Of a DNA stretch of 64,000 nucleotides, positions 8,261-17,517 are shown one piece after another. The position numbers and the translations under genes were made by a program. The notes beneath the pieces were generated by a model. It was given only the letters and a program-made list of their open reading frames with translations. It was not told the DNA's origin and made no database searches. How positions within the stretch are numbered: position 1 is the first letter of the stretch; each line of letters starts with the position of its first letter. The stretch covers positions 1 to 64,000 of the forward strand of contig CAZFJL010000007.1 in assembly GCA_964518905.1 (NCBI GenBank). Reading direction: 5' to 3'. Source of the DNA: RDYZ01 sp964518905 (GTDB taxonomy: Bacteria > Cyanobacteriota > Cyanobacteriia > Cyanobacteriales > Geitlerinemataceae).

Positions 8261-11080
8261 CTAGGCGGAGGCTGATGGCTCGCGCACACTGGGCTGCGCT
8301 TGCGGTTGGAACTGGAACAGCGAGTAAACGACATCGCGACGAATGTCGATCATCATTTCGAGGAACAGCTCGTAACCTTCGCTCTTGTACTCGATCAGCG
8401 GATCTTTCTGACCGTAACTACGGAGGCCAACGGCTTCCCGTAGCGCATCCATCGACTGCAAATGCTCGCGCCAGAGCGTATCAATCCGCTGCAAAATGAA
8501 GAAGCGCTCGGCTTGGCGCATCAGACCCGCCTGCATTGCGTCCACTTCCGCTTCCTTCAAATCGTAGGCAATCCGCACCTGTTCACGTAAGAACGACTTG
8601 ATTTCATCCATCGTCATATCTTCGATCTGTGACGCTTCGAGTTCATTCAGTAGATAAACAAACTCTTGCACCTTGCTGACGAGCTTTTCGAGGTTCCACT
8701 CTTCCGAAGGCAGATCCGGATTGACGTAGGCGTTAACGATGTCGTCCATCGTCTTCTCGGCATAAATCACGACCTGCTCTTTGAGGTCTTCACCTTCTAG
8801 AACACGGCGACGCTCGGCATAAATCGCCCGCCGTTGGTTGTTCATCACTTCGTCATACTCGAAGACCTGTTTACGAATGTCGTAATAGTAAGTCTCGACT
8901 TTCTTCTGGGCATTTTCCAGCGATTTGGTTAACATGCCCGACTCGATCGGCATGTCTTCTTCGACGCGGAACGCATTCATCAAACCGGCCACGCGATCGC
9001 CGCCAAAAATCCGCAGCAAATTATCCTGCAAGCTGAGGAAAAAGCGCGTCGAACCGGGGTCACCCTGACGACCGGCACGGCCTCGGAGTTGGTTATCGAC
9101 CCGGCGTGATTCGTGGCGTTCTGTACCAATCACGTGCAGGCCACCGAGATTGATCACCTTCTCGTGTTCCGCATCGGTAAAGGCTTCGTAGACCTTGACC
9201 ACACGATTGTAGACATCGCGTAGCTGCTGGATGAACGGGTCATCCGTCGGCGCTTTTTCCGATGCCACCGCGAGCCGATCTTCGGCTTCGAGTTCCGGCA
9301 AACTGCGCTCGCCGTACTGCTTCACCGCAAAATCAACGACGCCCTTGAGTTCTTGCTCCACCTCGGCGGGTAGATCCGTCGGGAAAATTTCCGCCGATGC
9401 TTTCCAGGTTTTTTCAACCGTCGCTGCACCGTTAAAGCCTTTCACCTGTTTCCGCGACTTTTGCGAGGCGGTGATTCCTAGGCCGCCATCCTCGGGCTTG
9501 ACGATGCGCGGCATCAGGTATTCGCGCACCTTTAGCCGTGCCATATATTCGGCGTTCCCGCCCAGGATGATGTCCGTGCCGCGTCCGGCCATGTTGGTGG
9601 CGATCGTCACCGTACCGCCACGACCGGCTTGGGCGACGATTTCCGATTCGCGCTCGACGTTTTCCGGCTTCGCGTTCAGCAGTTGGTGTGGCACCTTGAG
9701 CTGACTCAGCAGGTGTGACAACAGCTCGGATTTTTCGACGCTGGTGGTTCCGACCAGCACCGGTCGCCCGGTTTCGTGCATGTCGGCGCACTCATGGGCG
9801 ACGGCTCGCCATTTCGATTCTTCGGTTTTGTAGACCATGTCGGCGAGATCCTGACGGCGCGGCTTGCGGTTGGTCGGGACGATCGTCACTTGCAGGTTAT
9901 AGATCTTCTCGAATTCCGTTTCCTCGGTCTTCGCCGTCCCGGTCATTCCCGCCAGTTTGGGATAGAGCAGGAAGAAATTTTGATAGGTGATCGAAGCCAG
10001 GGTTTGGGTCTCCGGCTGAATTTCGACACCCTCTTTTGCTTCCATCGCCTGGTGGAGACCATCGCTCCAGCGCCGACCCGGCATGACGCGCCCGGTAAAT
10101 TCATCAACGATCGTCACTTCACCATCGCGCACGATGTAGTTCACGTCTTTGATGAATAGTTCTTTTGCCTTGACGGCGTTGAAAATATAGTGCGCCCAGG
10201 GATCTTCTGGGTCGTACAGGTCGGTGACGCCGAGCAGTTCTTCAGCGCGAGCGAAGCCTTCATCCGAGAGCAGCACGTTACGCGCTTTTTCATCGACCTC
10301 GTAATCTTCCGGCTCTTCCTCAGTGCCACTAATCAGCTTTGCCGCCACTTCTGCCGCTTTGAGATACTTCTCGCCGGGTCGATCGACCTGACCCGAAATA
10401 ATCAGCGGCGTCCGCGCCTCATCGATCAGCACCGAATCCACTTCGTCAATGATGCAGTAGTTGAACGGACGCTGGACGACTTCCTCGATCGAGGTGGACA
10501 TGTTGTCCCGCAGGTAGTCGAAACCCAGCTCAGAGTTGGTGCAGTAGGTGATGTCGCAATTGTAATTTTTACGGCGTTCGGCGGGACTCATGCCCTGCTG
10601 AATCAGACCGACGGAGAGGCCGAGGAAGCGATGTACCTGACCCATCCATTCCGCGTCGCGTCGTGCCAGATAGTCGTTCACCGTCACCACATGGACGCCA
10701 CGACCAGCGAGGGCGTTGAGATATGACGGCAGCGTTGCGACGAGGGTTTTACCTTCCCCGGTTTTCATCTCGGCGATCTGGCCGGTGTGGAGGATGGTCG
10801 CGCCGAGAACTTGCACGTCAAAATGGCGCATCGCGAGTACGCGGCTGGATGCTTCGCGAACGACCGCAAACGCTTCGGGAAGAATCTCATCGAGAATCTC
10901 GTTTTCCTCTTCACGCGAATCGGCTTTGGCTAACCGCGCTCGAAACTCTTTCGTTTTTCCAGCCAAATCGTCATCCGAGAGATCGCAGAGATCTTCTTCA
11001 TACAGCTTGACCTCCGTGACGTAGGGCTGAAATTTTTTGAGTTTGCGATCGTTCGGATCGCCGAAGAGAGCTTTTAACAT
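8261..11080 (-). CDS. secA: Preprotein translocase ATPase SecA
   Basis: SecA drives Sec-dependent protein export, and thylakoid insertion in cyanobacteria, by ATP hydrolysis at SecYEG. The 939-residue length is normal for cyanobacteria. Visible motifs include Walker A MKTGEGKTL (about 105-113), the DEAD-like box IIDEVDSVLIDEARTPLIIS (about 210), TNMAGRGTDI and GRAGRQGDPGS in the second helicase domain, and helical scaffold and wing regions. The C terminus lacks the Cys-rich zinc tail used for SecB binding in E. coli, as is common in cyanobacteria. The gene is alone and its promoter must lie in 11081-11440. Confidence 0.97.
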   Translation of the reverse strand: MLKALFGDPNDRKLKKFQPYVTEVKLYEEDLCDLSDDDLAGKTKEFRARLAKADSREEENEILDEILPEAFAVVREASSRVLAMRHFDVQVLGATILHTGQIAEMKTGEGKTLVATLPSYLNALAGRGVHVVTVNDYLARRDAEWMGQVHRFLGLSVGLIQQGMSPAERRKNYNCDITYCTNSELGFDYLRDNMSTSIEEVVQRPFNYCIIDEVDSVLIDEARTPLIISGQVDRPGEKYLKAAEVAAKLISGTEEEPEDYEVDEKARNVLLSDEGFARAEELLGVTDLYDPEDPWAHYIFNAVKAKELFIKDVNYIVRDGEVTIVDEFTGRVMPGRRWSDGLHQAMEAKEGVEIQPETQTLASITYQNFFLLYPKLAGMTGTAKTEETEFEKIYNLQVTIVPTNRKPRRQDLADMVYKTEESKWRAVAHECADMHETGRPVLVGTTSVEKSELLSHLLSQLKVPHQLLNAKPENVERESEIVAQAGRGGTVTIATNMAGRGTDIILGGNAEYMARLKVREYLMPRIVKPEDGGLGITASQKSRKQVKGFNGAATVEKTWKASAEIFPTDLPAEVEQELKGVVDFAVKQYGERSLPELEAEDRLAVASEKAPTDDPFIQQLRDVYNRVVKVYEAFTDAEHEKVINLGGLHVIGTERHESRRVDNQLRGRAGRQGDPGSTRFFLSLQDNLLRIFGGDRVAGLMNAFRVEEDMPIESGMLTKSLENAQKKVETYYYDIRKQVFEYDEVMNNQRRAIYAERRRVLEGEDLKEQVVIYAEKTMDDIVNAYVNPDLPSEEWNLEKLVSKVQEFVYLLNELEASQIEDMTMDEIKSFLREQVRIAYDLKEAEVDAMQAGLMRQAERFFILQRIDTLWREHLQSMDALREAVGLRSYGQKDPLIEYKSEGYELFLEMMIDIRRDVVYSLFQFQPQAQPSVREPSASA

Positions 11081-11440
11081 CGTCGGTTAGAAATCGTGTG
11101 AGATCGTCAGGGAAAGCAAGGGAGGGCGAGATGATGAGAAAAAACTGGCGTTTCTGAATGTCGTGCAAACGAGACGCAAGCCACCAGAGTTACAGGTTTT
11201 CGGGCTGCAAGCACGGACGATCGCACCGAGTATCCAGGACGGCTGATCGATTAATTGTGTTGTTTTATGTATGCAGTATCGTATCACTCACTTCGATCAC
11301 GAAAAGCCGAACGATGGGACGGTCGTCCGGCCTTGTGCCGATCTGTAAGTGTATTACACCGCTCATTTGTCACCGCCGACGCCGATCTAACGCCGATCTA
11401 ACGCCGACCCAACATCAATCCAACGCCGATTAGCCACCGA
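11081..11440. other. Intergenic region of 360 bp upstream of secA
   Basis: No gene was seen. It contains the secA leader and, next to the end of the papain-like hydrolase gene, a tandem array of 11-bp units (listed separately). A -10-like element cannot be assigned with confidence. Confidence 0.5.
11380..11434. repeat. Tandem array of five 11-bp units
   Basis: The units read CGCCGATCTAA, CGCCGATCTAA, CGCCGACCCAA, CATCAATCCAA and CGCCGATTAGC. The first two are identical and the others drift. The period is close to one helical turn. The array lies between the 3' end of the hydrolase gene and the secA upstream region. It could bind a protein on one DNA face or be a simple slippage repeat. Confidence 0.7.
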
Positions 11441-12112
11441 CTAGCCGATCGGGTCGGAGTCGGATTTGAACTGGATCGGCTTGCCATAAATTGGATAGTT
11501 CACGACATCACCAGGGGTTTGCTCCGAAGAATTCAGTTGGGGATCAACTACGCCCGCAATTTGCAACGCTTTTGCGACGAGTTCTGAACAAAAAAGCGTG
11601 GAGAGATCTTCGTTCGAGTAGGTCAGTCCAACGCGATCGAACATATCCAGCCCCGCCCCGAGGGTTTGTACCGAATCGTAAGGCACGATTTTATTGTTGG
11701 TTTCTCGCAGCCAAGCTTGCATTTTTGCTTCGCCGTCTTGACTCAGCGACTGCTTGAGCGGGAACAACCAAGCGGCTCCATCAAAGCCTAAAATTCGCTT
11801 CGAGAGCCAATGAAGCTGCACGCCTTTAATTAGCTTGGCTCCGGCGGCATCTTTGCCCTTGGTGTCCGTGCGGGACTCCACGATCAAAACGCTGTCATCC
11901 CCGCCAGAGCTGAGATTGACATTGAGCACGATCCCCACATGGGAGTACATCGAACCCGTAGCCCAACGAATAAATTTGGAAAACCCAGCGTTTCCAGAAA
12001 ATCCAATCACATCGCCGGTTTTGATCTGGGGTCGGTACTGCTCGTAGGTTGAAAGCAGGCTCTGCTTACGCAAATAAGTACCAATGCCGCTACCAATATT
12101 GGGACTGACCAT
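11441..12112 (-). CDS. Permuted papain-like amidase/hydrolase (YiiX/YebB-like, NlpC/P60 superfamily)
   Basis: The 223-residue protein fits the circularly permuted NlpC/P60 fold. GDVIGFSGNAGFSKFIRWAT is followed by SHVGIV with H58, an acidic VESRTD with E79, and the nucleophile C175 in LFCSELVAKALQ near the C terminus. These enzymes cleave amide or acyl bonds in peptides or lipids. There is no signal peptide, so the protein is probably cytoplasmic. The start at 12112 gives MVSPNIGSGIGTYLRK. The gene stands alone and its substrate cannot be predicted. A MITE-like element lies about 120 bp upstream. Confidence 0.75.
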   Translation of the reverse strand: MVSPNIGSGIGTYLRKQSLLSTYEQYRPQIKTGDVIGFSGNAGFSKFIRWATGSMYSHVGIVLNVNLSSGGDDSVLIVESRTDTKGKDAAGAKLIKGVQLHWLSKRILGFDGAAWLFPLKQSLSQDGEAKMQAWLRETNNKIVPYDSVQTLGAGLDMFDRVGLTYSNEDLSTLFCSELVAKALQIAGVVDPQLNSSEQTPGDVVNYPIYGKPIQFKSDSDPIG

Positions 12113-12234
12113 CGATGAGATTCTCCTGAGGATCGATCGCTCTCAATTTTGCCTTGAATTTTCCGGTTTTAGGGTGGGCAAGTCTTTACAAAGGCCAAAC
12201 GTGTCGGCAATCGATAACCATCAAGTGAGACTTA

Positions 12235-12360
12235 GGGCGTGTCATCAATGAGCACCAGACCCCTTACAGGGTAAGCTGTTGAACGCCCGACCCAACAAAA
12301 AACAAAAGGGGCTGAAACCCTTGCTGAATCAAGGCTACAAATTTAATTGATGACAGCCCC
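12235..12360. mobile_element. Candidate MITE, 126 bp, GGGCGTGTCATCAAT termini
   Basis: The left end GGGCGTGTCATCAAT and the inverted right end GGGGCTGTCATCAAT agree at 13 of 15 positions. TA dinucleotides flank both sides (12233-12234 and 12361-12362), consistent with a target duplication. No coding capacity exists inside. The termini resemble those of IS-derived elements common in cyanobacteria, but the parent element is not in this window. Confidence 0.65.
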
Positions 12361-12385
12361 TAGCCAGGACTCGACTCTATTGAGC

Positions 12386-12799
12386 CTAGGCCAGCCACGA
12401 TCGAACGCGCTCTAGCTCCGGCCAGTCGGGGCGACGCTTCAGGCCGTCTTCAAAGTTTTGTGCTAGCTCCTGTTGCAGCTCTTCGGACATACCGAGCACC
12501 TGCTGGGCGCGTTCGATGTACTGACGTACGCCGGACTTGCCGATTTCGAGCATGGCGATCGAGAGATTGACGCAGGTTTGGGGGTCGCCCGGTTGTAGCT
12601 TGATCGCTTTCGAGGCCGCTTTGAAGGCCGCATTCGATTTGCCATCAAGCAGATAGAGCCACGACAAACAAGTCCAGGCCGCGCTGTTTTTGGCGGCGCG
12701 ATCGCAAACGTCCTCAAATACCGGAATCAGCTCACTCACCGCTTCTCCGGCCTGATAGCGAGCTAATCCTTTTTCAAACAGTTCTTCAGTGGTCGTCAT
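12386..12799 (-). CDS. Tetratricopeptide-repeat protein
   Basis: The 137-residue, mostly helical protein has TPR-like helix pairs: NSAAWTCLSWLYLLDGKSNA then AFKAASKAIKLQPGDPQTCV and NLSIAMLEIG. The typical W-LG-Y-A-F-A-P pattern is visible in the central 70 residues. TPR folds mediate protein-protein contacts, and no catalytic residues are seen. The gene lies downstream of the A-type Fe-S carrier gene on the same strand, 219 bp away, with a terminator-like hairpin between. They are probably separate units. Confidence 0.75.
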   Translation of the reverse strand: MTTTEELFEKGLARYQAGEAVSELIPVFEDVCDRAAKNSAAWTCLSWLYLLDGKSNAAFKAASKAIKLQPGDPQTCVNLSIAMLEIGKSGVRQYIERAQQVLGMSEELQQELAQNFEDGLKRRPDWPELERVRSWLA

Positions 12800-12867
12800 G
12801 GATGGGTGGCGTGATGGGTCTAGCCGATCGCGATAAGCGTGCAGTGGATCGCGCCTTAAACGCGCAA

Positions 12868-12910
12868 AAACGCTCTAACTATCTGACTAATCTGAAAACT
12901 TAGAGCGTTT
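12868..12910 (-). terminator. Probable Rho-independent terminator of the A-type Fe-S carrier gene
   Basis: AAACGCTCTAA and TTAGAGCGTTT form a perfect 11-bp stem with a 21-nt loop. Read on the minus strand, the second arm runs into TTTTT. It sits about 110 bp after the end of the carrier gene and before the TPR gene. Confidence 0.55.
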
Positions 12911-13018
12911 CGATTCGGCTGAAAGAATACCACGATGCTACGACCGACTGGATTGGTCGATCGTGATATTCACGTAGAGATCACGGATATCACGTAAATC
13001 TCGCGCAAATATCACGAA

Positions 13019-13435
13019 TTATGTCGCAAAGGAGCTACCACAGCCGCAAGTTTGGGTCGCATTGGGATTGGTAAACGTAAAGCCGCCGCCAATCAGAGCG
13101 GTGTTGTAATCCAACATCAGGCCGTAAAGGTAAAGCATACTTTTGGGATCGCAGATCACCTGAAAGCCTTCGTAGTCAAAGACTTCATCATCTTCACGAA
13201 TATTGCTGGGATCTTCAAAATCCATCGCGTAGGACATCCCCGAGCAGCCGCCCTGGCGGACACCCACCCGCAAACACAAATCCTTACCTTGCTGTTCGCG
13301 GAGCGCCTTCACTTGCTTGAGAGCCGTCTCGCTCATTTGGATGCCGCGCGGGGAAATGGGCTTGCTCTGAGTCTCGATACTGGGTTCAGAGAGCGTAGCG
13401 TTGGTGGTTGATGCTTGGGTATCGGTTTGGGTCAT
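13019..13435 (-). CDS. A-type iron-sulfur cluster carrier protein (IscA/SufA/ErpA family)
   Basis: The protein receives or delivers Fe-S clusters. The three family cysteines are present: C64 in GGCSGM, and C130 and C132 in CGCG near the C terminus. Residues about 30-138 form the HesB/IscA domain. The first 30 residues are a Ser/Thr/Gln-rich extension not needed for the fold, so the true start could be M34. Cyanobacteria usually encode both an IscA and a SufA, and the sequence alone does not say which this is. No suf or isc genes are adjacent. Confidence 0.9.
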   Translation of the reverse strand: MTQTDTQASTTNATLSEPSIETQSKPISPRGIQMSETALKQVKALREQQGKDLCLRVGVRQGGCSGMSYAMDFEDPSNIREDDEVFDYEGFQVICDPKSMLYLYGLMLDYNTALIGGGFTFTNPNATQTCGCGSSFAT

Positions 13436-13672
13436 GGCTTCGAGAAACTCCTGGTCGAACGCAAACTTATCCTAACGTTTTTGCTGGTACGACAGCAGTA
13501 CCGCAACGAAATTGCATCACCATCCTGTCGATTCGCGATATCTCGACTTCAATCGTGTTTCCGTCAGCTTCTAAAATAATCTCAGGCTGATTTCAGCGTG
13601 TGTTGATGCAAGTCAGCGAGTTGAGAACGCCCGTCCATCCTCATTGTCGAGAGGTCTAGATTTAGAATTGCC

Positions 13673-14074
13673 ATGAATCCCAACCGTTTTAAGCAGCTTC
13701 AGCTCCAACTTCCGAGCCTCAATTCCATTTTGTTTTTTGTGCTGCTGGCTTGGGCGCTGGGCGCGATCGGGCTGGGCGGGCTGATTAAATCGTTGCTTGT
13801 TGTGATCGTTGTGTTGGCCGCACTGCCGGTGGTGGCGCTGCTGGTTACGCAATGGTGGGTGAAGAAAAATTTGATTCAGGCGGCCTGTCCGTCCTGCGGT
13901 TTCGAGCTGACGGGTGTAAATGATATGGAGTTGCAATGCCCGAGCTGTGGCGAGCGCCTCAGCGTCAGCGAAGGGCGATTTGTGCGGCAGTCACAGTCGG
14001 GGACGATCGACGTGAATGTCGTGGATGTAAATGTGGTGGATGTGACGGCGCTACCGTCGGATGAGGATTCGTAG
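13673..14074 (+). CDS. Small membrane protein with C-terminal zinc ribbon
   Basis: Not recognised by name. Two hydrophobic helices (about residues 18-34 and 38-61) are followed by a cytosolic zinc ribbon with two CPSCG knuckles (about 79-83 and 98-102). The tail has a short duplicated motif, DVNVVDVNVVDV, and an acidic end. The zinc ribbon suggests a structural or interaction role rather than catalysis. It stands alone, divergent from the Fe-S carrier gene and convergent with the DUF3086 gene. Confidence 0.75.
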   Translation: MNPNRFKQLQLQLPSLNSILFFVLLAWALGAIGLGGLIKSLLVVIVVLAALPVVALLVTQWWVKKNLIQAACPSCGFELTGVNDMELQCPSCGERLSVSEGRFVRQSQSGTIDVNVVDVNVVDVTALPSDEDS

Positions 14075-14102
14075 ATCGTTCGCGCCATCATTTTAGTTAC
14101 AG

Positions 14103-14127
14103 GTAGGCAAGCTAGAAGCTTGCGCTA
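14103..14127. repeat. Dispersed palindrome, copy 1 (possible terminator)
   Basis: GCAAGCT-AGA-AGCTTGC forms a 7-bp hairpin, with outer GTAG/CTAC pairing. A near-identical copy is at 32872-32897. Here it lies between the convergent zinc-ribbon and DUF3086 genes and could end transcription on both strands, although no T-run follows. Confidence 0.6.
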
Positions 14128-14145
14128 CGCGGTCTTAACGCGGTC

Positions 14146-16164
14146 TTAGCGAACCATCCAGTCACGATCGAAGCTTTGTGATCGGCTTGGATCAGCGGCA
14201 AAGGCGAGCCAGAGCGGGAACTGAAGCAGCGAAAGATTAAGCTGTGCTTCGGATTCGTCCATCACAATCAGCGGCAACCATCCGGCCTTAACGAGACGTT
14301 CGGCCTTTTGCGCCATCAGCATCGGATCTTCAAACAGCGTGATGCCACGATCGGGGCCGAAATCATTGCGCGTGATGCCCAGGCAATCTTGCAAGCCGCG
14401 ACGCCATTCACCCAAGCGCTCAGGGCTATTCGCGAGCACGAGCGTCCGTAGACGTTTATCGTAGACACCGCGCAGAATCGAAATGGTGGTCGATGCAATC
14501 AAGATATTTTGCAGGCGGCTACCCATCGATCGCACCACGCCGCGCCCGCTTTGATTGAAGAACCAGTCGGAGACTCGTTCAGCTTGGACGGGCTGGAAGG
14601 TGCGACGCAGTTGCCACGGTGGGCCGTAGTAGTCCGGTTGATCGCGGTAGCGATCGAGGGTTGAACGGATAAAGCTGGCTTGATCCTGAAAGCCTTTTTT
14701 GCCAAAGCTGGGATCGTCGGGACGATCATTGACACGATCGCTGAAGCGGTCATTCGGTCGATCGTTCGGGCGATCGTTCCGGAGGGGGAGCTGACGGTCT
14801 ACGGAGTTGGGTCGAGTCGTGCGCGGGGACGGTGACGACTGTAGCGGCTGCTGGGCGAGCGGTGGATTGCGGCGATCGCGGCTCGGATCTTGGGGGATCG
14901 TACGTGATGCTTGGGGGGGCTGTCCGATCGGTTGACGCGGCGCGGTACGTGAACGGGGAGATTCATCAGGAGCAAGCTTCAGGCGTTCTGCGGCAAGGCT
15001 TAAATCCTGCAAGCTTCCGACCAGATATTCCTTAAAGCCTTGGACTCGAACGGCTAAATCCTGTGATGCTCCTGCAAACGTCGTTTGCATTTCCTCTTGG
15101 ATGCGAGCTTGGCGGCGTTCGAGTTTTTCGACAGACGCTTGTAACTCCTGACGCTGGGTTTTCAGGTCTTGCAAAGACTCCTGTACCAGGCTGCTGAGGT
15201 CGCTTTGCAGTTCACTTTTTTGGGCTTGCAGTTGTGCAATCTCTTGGCGTAGATCTTGTGCCCGTGCTGCTAGATCATTGATCACCATCGCGCTCGATGC
15301 CTCACTCTGACTCACTTCGATCGCCATATTCTCGCTTGACGTTGTCTGACCTACGACTCGATCCACCGCCTGATTCATCACAGCAGCATCAGCTTGGTGG
15401 GCGGCTTCTTCCTCTTCGACCTCGATCGTCTCGATCGCCACAATTTCGCTCAAATCGGTTTGATTTTGATCGACTTGACTTGAATCGGCGCTACCTTCGC
15501 TCTCTGGTGTTATTGCAACCTCTGGCTCGCCCGAACTCGACTTGACATTATCACGACTCTCTGATGGATCTTGACTCGGCTCGGAAGACTCATGTAAACG
15601 AGTCTCTGGATCAATCGGGGTCGCCGCGATCGCCGGTTCGTCTGAGGCTTGCGTCATCGGGATGCGATCAACCTCATCACGACTCTGTAAACGCGGATCT
15701 GCGGGTTCAGTTTGTGCCATAGGCTCTCGGACGATCGCCGCTTCAGCTTCGCGATCGTCTTCGCGATCGTCGTTTTGCTCACTGGCAACTTCATCCTCGA
15801 TCGTGTCAAATAATTCTGGATCGCCAATATTAGCGCTGCCCATATTCGAGGCAGGACGATTAGCCGGAGCAGAATCACGCTGCGGCTCAAGCTCAGAATT
15901 ATCGGGCTCAGAATTATCGGGATTATCCTCTAATTCCTGAGAGAAATTTGGTGTGGTCAATCCTGACCCATATCCAGGCTCATCGTACTCACGACCATAA
16001 TCGTCTGCATCATCCCAATTACTCGTCTCGCCCTCATCCTCCCAATTGCTCACGTCAGCACGGTCATCGCGCTGCTTGCGTTGGAGATCGATCGCCGGGC
16101 GATCGTCGTCTCCCCACAAATCGCGTTCGAGATTCGGGTCGTTGGGTGGCTGGCGGTTAGGCAT
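14146..16164 (-). CDS. DUF3086 domain protein with disordered acidic N-terminal half
   Basis: The 672-residue protein has three parts. Residues 1 to about 290 are acidic, low-complexity and rich in Asp, Glu, Ser and Arg. Residues about 290-360 are a coiled coil (LAARAQDLRQEIAQLQAQKS onward). The rest is a conserved C-terminal domain with YYGPPWQLRRTFQ, SGRGVVRSMGSRLQNILIAS and LPLIVMDESE, which I assign to cyanobacterial DUF3086. Just before that domain is a short Arg-Pro-Asn-Asp repeat (RPNDRPNDRFSDRVNDRPDD). No function is established. The DUF3119 gene lies upstream on the same strand (136 bp gap); this pairing also occurs in other cyanobacteria. Confidence 0.75.
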   Translation of the reverse strand: MPNRQPPNDPNLERDLWGDDDRPAIDLQRKQRDDRADVSNWEDEGETSNWDDADDYGREYDEPGYGSGLTTPNFSQELEDNPDNSEPDNSELEPQRDSAPANRPASNMGSANIGDPELFDTIEDEVASEQNDDREDDREAEAAIVREPMAQTEPADPRLQSRDEVDRIPMTQASDEPAIAATPIDPETRLHESSEPSQDPSESRDNVKSSSGEPEVAITPESEGSADSSQVDQNQTDLSEIVAIETIEVEEEEAAHQADAAVMNQAVDRVVGQTTSSENMAIEVSQSEASSAMVINDLAARAQDLRQEIAQLQAQKSELQSDLSSLVQESLQDLKTQRQELQASVEKLERRQARIQEEMQTTFAGASQDLAVRVQGFKEYLVGSLQDLSLAAERLKLAPDESPRSRTAPRQPIGQPPQASRTIPQDPSRDRRNPPLAQQPLQSSPSPRTTRPNSVDRQLPLRNDRPNDRPNDRFSDRVNDRPDDPSFGKKGFQDQASFIRSTLDRYRDQPDYYGPPWQLRRTFQPVQAERVSDWFFNQSGRGVVRSMGSRLQNILIASTTISILRGVYDKRLRTLVLANSPERLGEWRRGLQDCLGITRNDFGPDRGITLFEDPMLMAQKAERLVKAGWLPLIVMDESEAQLNLSLLQFPLWLAFAADPSRSQSFDRDWMVR

Positions 16165-16299
16165 GGAATATCGAAATCGGGCCGACTAACTAACGGTAGA
16201 GCAAATGGACAACAATCGAACAGATCGATCACGATGATTTAGCGTGGGACGATCAGAATCATCCTAAATCATCGCGATTTACGCGTGATTTTTTAAAGA

Positions 16300-16761
16300 T
16301 CACGATTTGGGCGGGTTTGTTGGTTCGCTCGCGTTTGAATTGGGCAAGCGATCGAGCGGCACATGATTTTCGAGGCATTCCCGCAGCTTGTCCGCATTGA
16401 ACAACACCGGCAGGAAGTGAATGCTGTTCACTTCGCGAAAATAAAACAGAATGGGGACCGGCGACCAGAAGATCTTCCAGTTCAGCCAATCCCTGTACGG
16501 GAACTGACGAAAGCGATCGCCATTGCGTAATACATCCAACCCCAAAGCCGTAAACTCCAGTCGGATGATGCTGGTTTGGATCATCAAAAAGAGGCCGAAC
16601 AGCGAAATCACAGCCGCGATCCACGGCGAGATCAGGATGGTCGGAATCCCGGCCAAGACGAGCACGATCGCGATGGCGTAGCTGGGCTGAAGGCGAACGG
16701 TCGTCAGCGATACGAAATCGTTAACCGTGGGAGGATTGCGAGGCGGGGGCGATTGGGTCAT
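16300..16761 (-). CDS. DUF3119 family membrane protein
   Basis: The 153-residue protein has two close hydrophobic segments (about residues 28-62, YAIAIVLVLAGIPTILISPW then AAVISLFGLFLMI). A soluble, PH-like part follows (LEFTALGLDVLRNGDRFRQF, then PYRDWLNWKIFWSPVPILFY). This pattern fits cyanobacterial DUF3119. The function is unknown. It precedes the DUF3086 gene on the same strand and may be cotranscribed with it. Confidence 0.7.
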   Translation of the reverse strand: MTQSPPPRNPPTVNDFVSLTTVRLQPSYAIAIVLVLAGIPTILISPWIAAVISLFGLFLMIQTSIIRLEFTALGLDVLRNGDRFRQFPYRDWLNWKIFWSPVPILFYFREVNSIHFLPVLFNADKLRECLENHVPLDRLPNSNASEPTNPPKS

Positions 16762-16913
16762 GACAAGTCGCGCGAGTTCCGAACAGTTTTCAACGCTGGC
16801 AACACTCTAAACATTACGCAGGGTGTCCGCTGACACAGCGTGCGGATGATTATGATCGTCCAGTTTTTATTTAAGTCCAGTTTAGTCGTTTGTACCGGGA
16901 TCGCCAGCGTGGT

Positions 16914-17429
16914 TTATTGCAGTGCGCCCTGCGATCGCAACATTTGACGCAACACATTCAACTCATCGCGATGCCCGATCGCCGTCACCGAACTCTTCGA
17001 TTCGCCGGTTTCCTGCACCGCAATCACCACCCGCTCACTTTTCTTCGCCTTTTTCCAGTAGTAAGCACCCGCGAGCGGCGAGAGTATGACAATCCCGATC
17101 GTGTTGTCCGCCAAGCTCGGCACGGCTGTACCCACAATCAAGCCCACGCAGGCAAAGCCGATCGCCGCCAACACACTCAGGAACACCGCCAGGAACACAC
17201 TCGGTCGGACCTGCCCCTCGAACAACGTCGTCCCGTCCTCTGTTTTGGCAATACGGTATGTGCGTCCCATTAAGTGATCCTTCGCAAGGCGATCAACCTC
17301 CGCCGCGCTACGCACACAGGCCATCTCCAGCTCTTCCGTGCGATCCTTCGTCGATGCGCGAATGAAAAATGCCAGCCCGATCGCCATGAGCGAAGTCGGA
17401 ATAAGTGCGGAGGAAAGCCAGGAGTCCAT
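16914..17429 (-). CDS. Conserved cyanobacterial membrane protein, possibly annotated elsewhere as a complex C assembly subunit
   Basis: The 171-residue protein starts with a membrane helix ending in FFIRASTKDRTEE, an N terminus I associate with a conserved cyanobacterial protein sometimes labelled cofactor assembly of complex C subunit B. A soluble stretch with FEGQVRPS follows. Two more hydrophobic helices (about 80-125, SVFLAVFLSVLAAIGFACVG and TIGIVILSPLAGAYYW) and a basic tail complete it. If the label is right it would help attach haem c(i) to cytochrome b6, but this is weak inference. The gene is monocistronic. Confidence 0.55.
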   Translation of the reverse strand: MDSWLSSALIPTSLMAIGLAFFIRASTKDRTEELEMACVRSAAEVDRLAKDHLMGRTYRIAKTEDGTTLFEGQVRPSVFLAVFLSVLAAIGFACVGLIVGTAVPSLADNTIGIVILSPLAGAYYWKKAKKSERVVIAVQETGESKSSVTAIGHRDELNVLRQMLRSQGALQ

Positions 17430-17517
17430 AGAGATAGTGGGGAGATGGGGAACCAGTCGATTATTACGAAATAATAACGCTAAGTTAGGCGCTCATGGGC
17501 TGGCGATCGAGGTTCGC

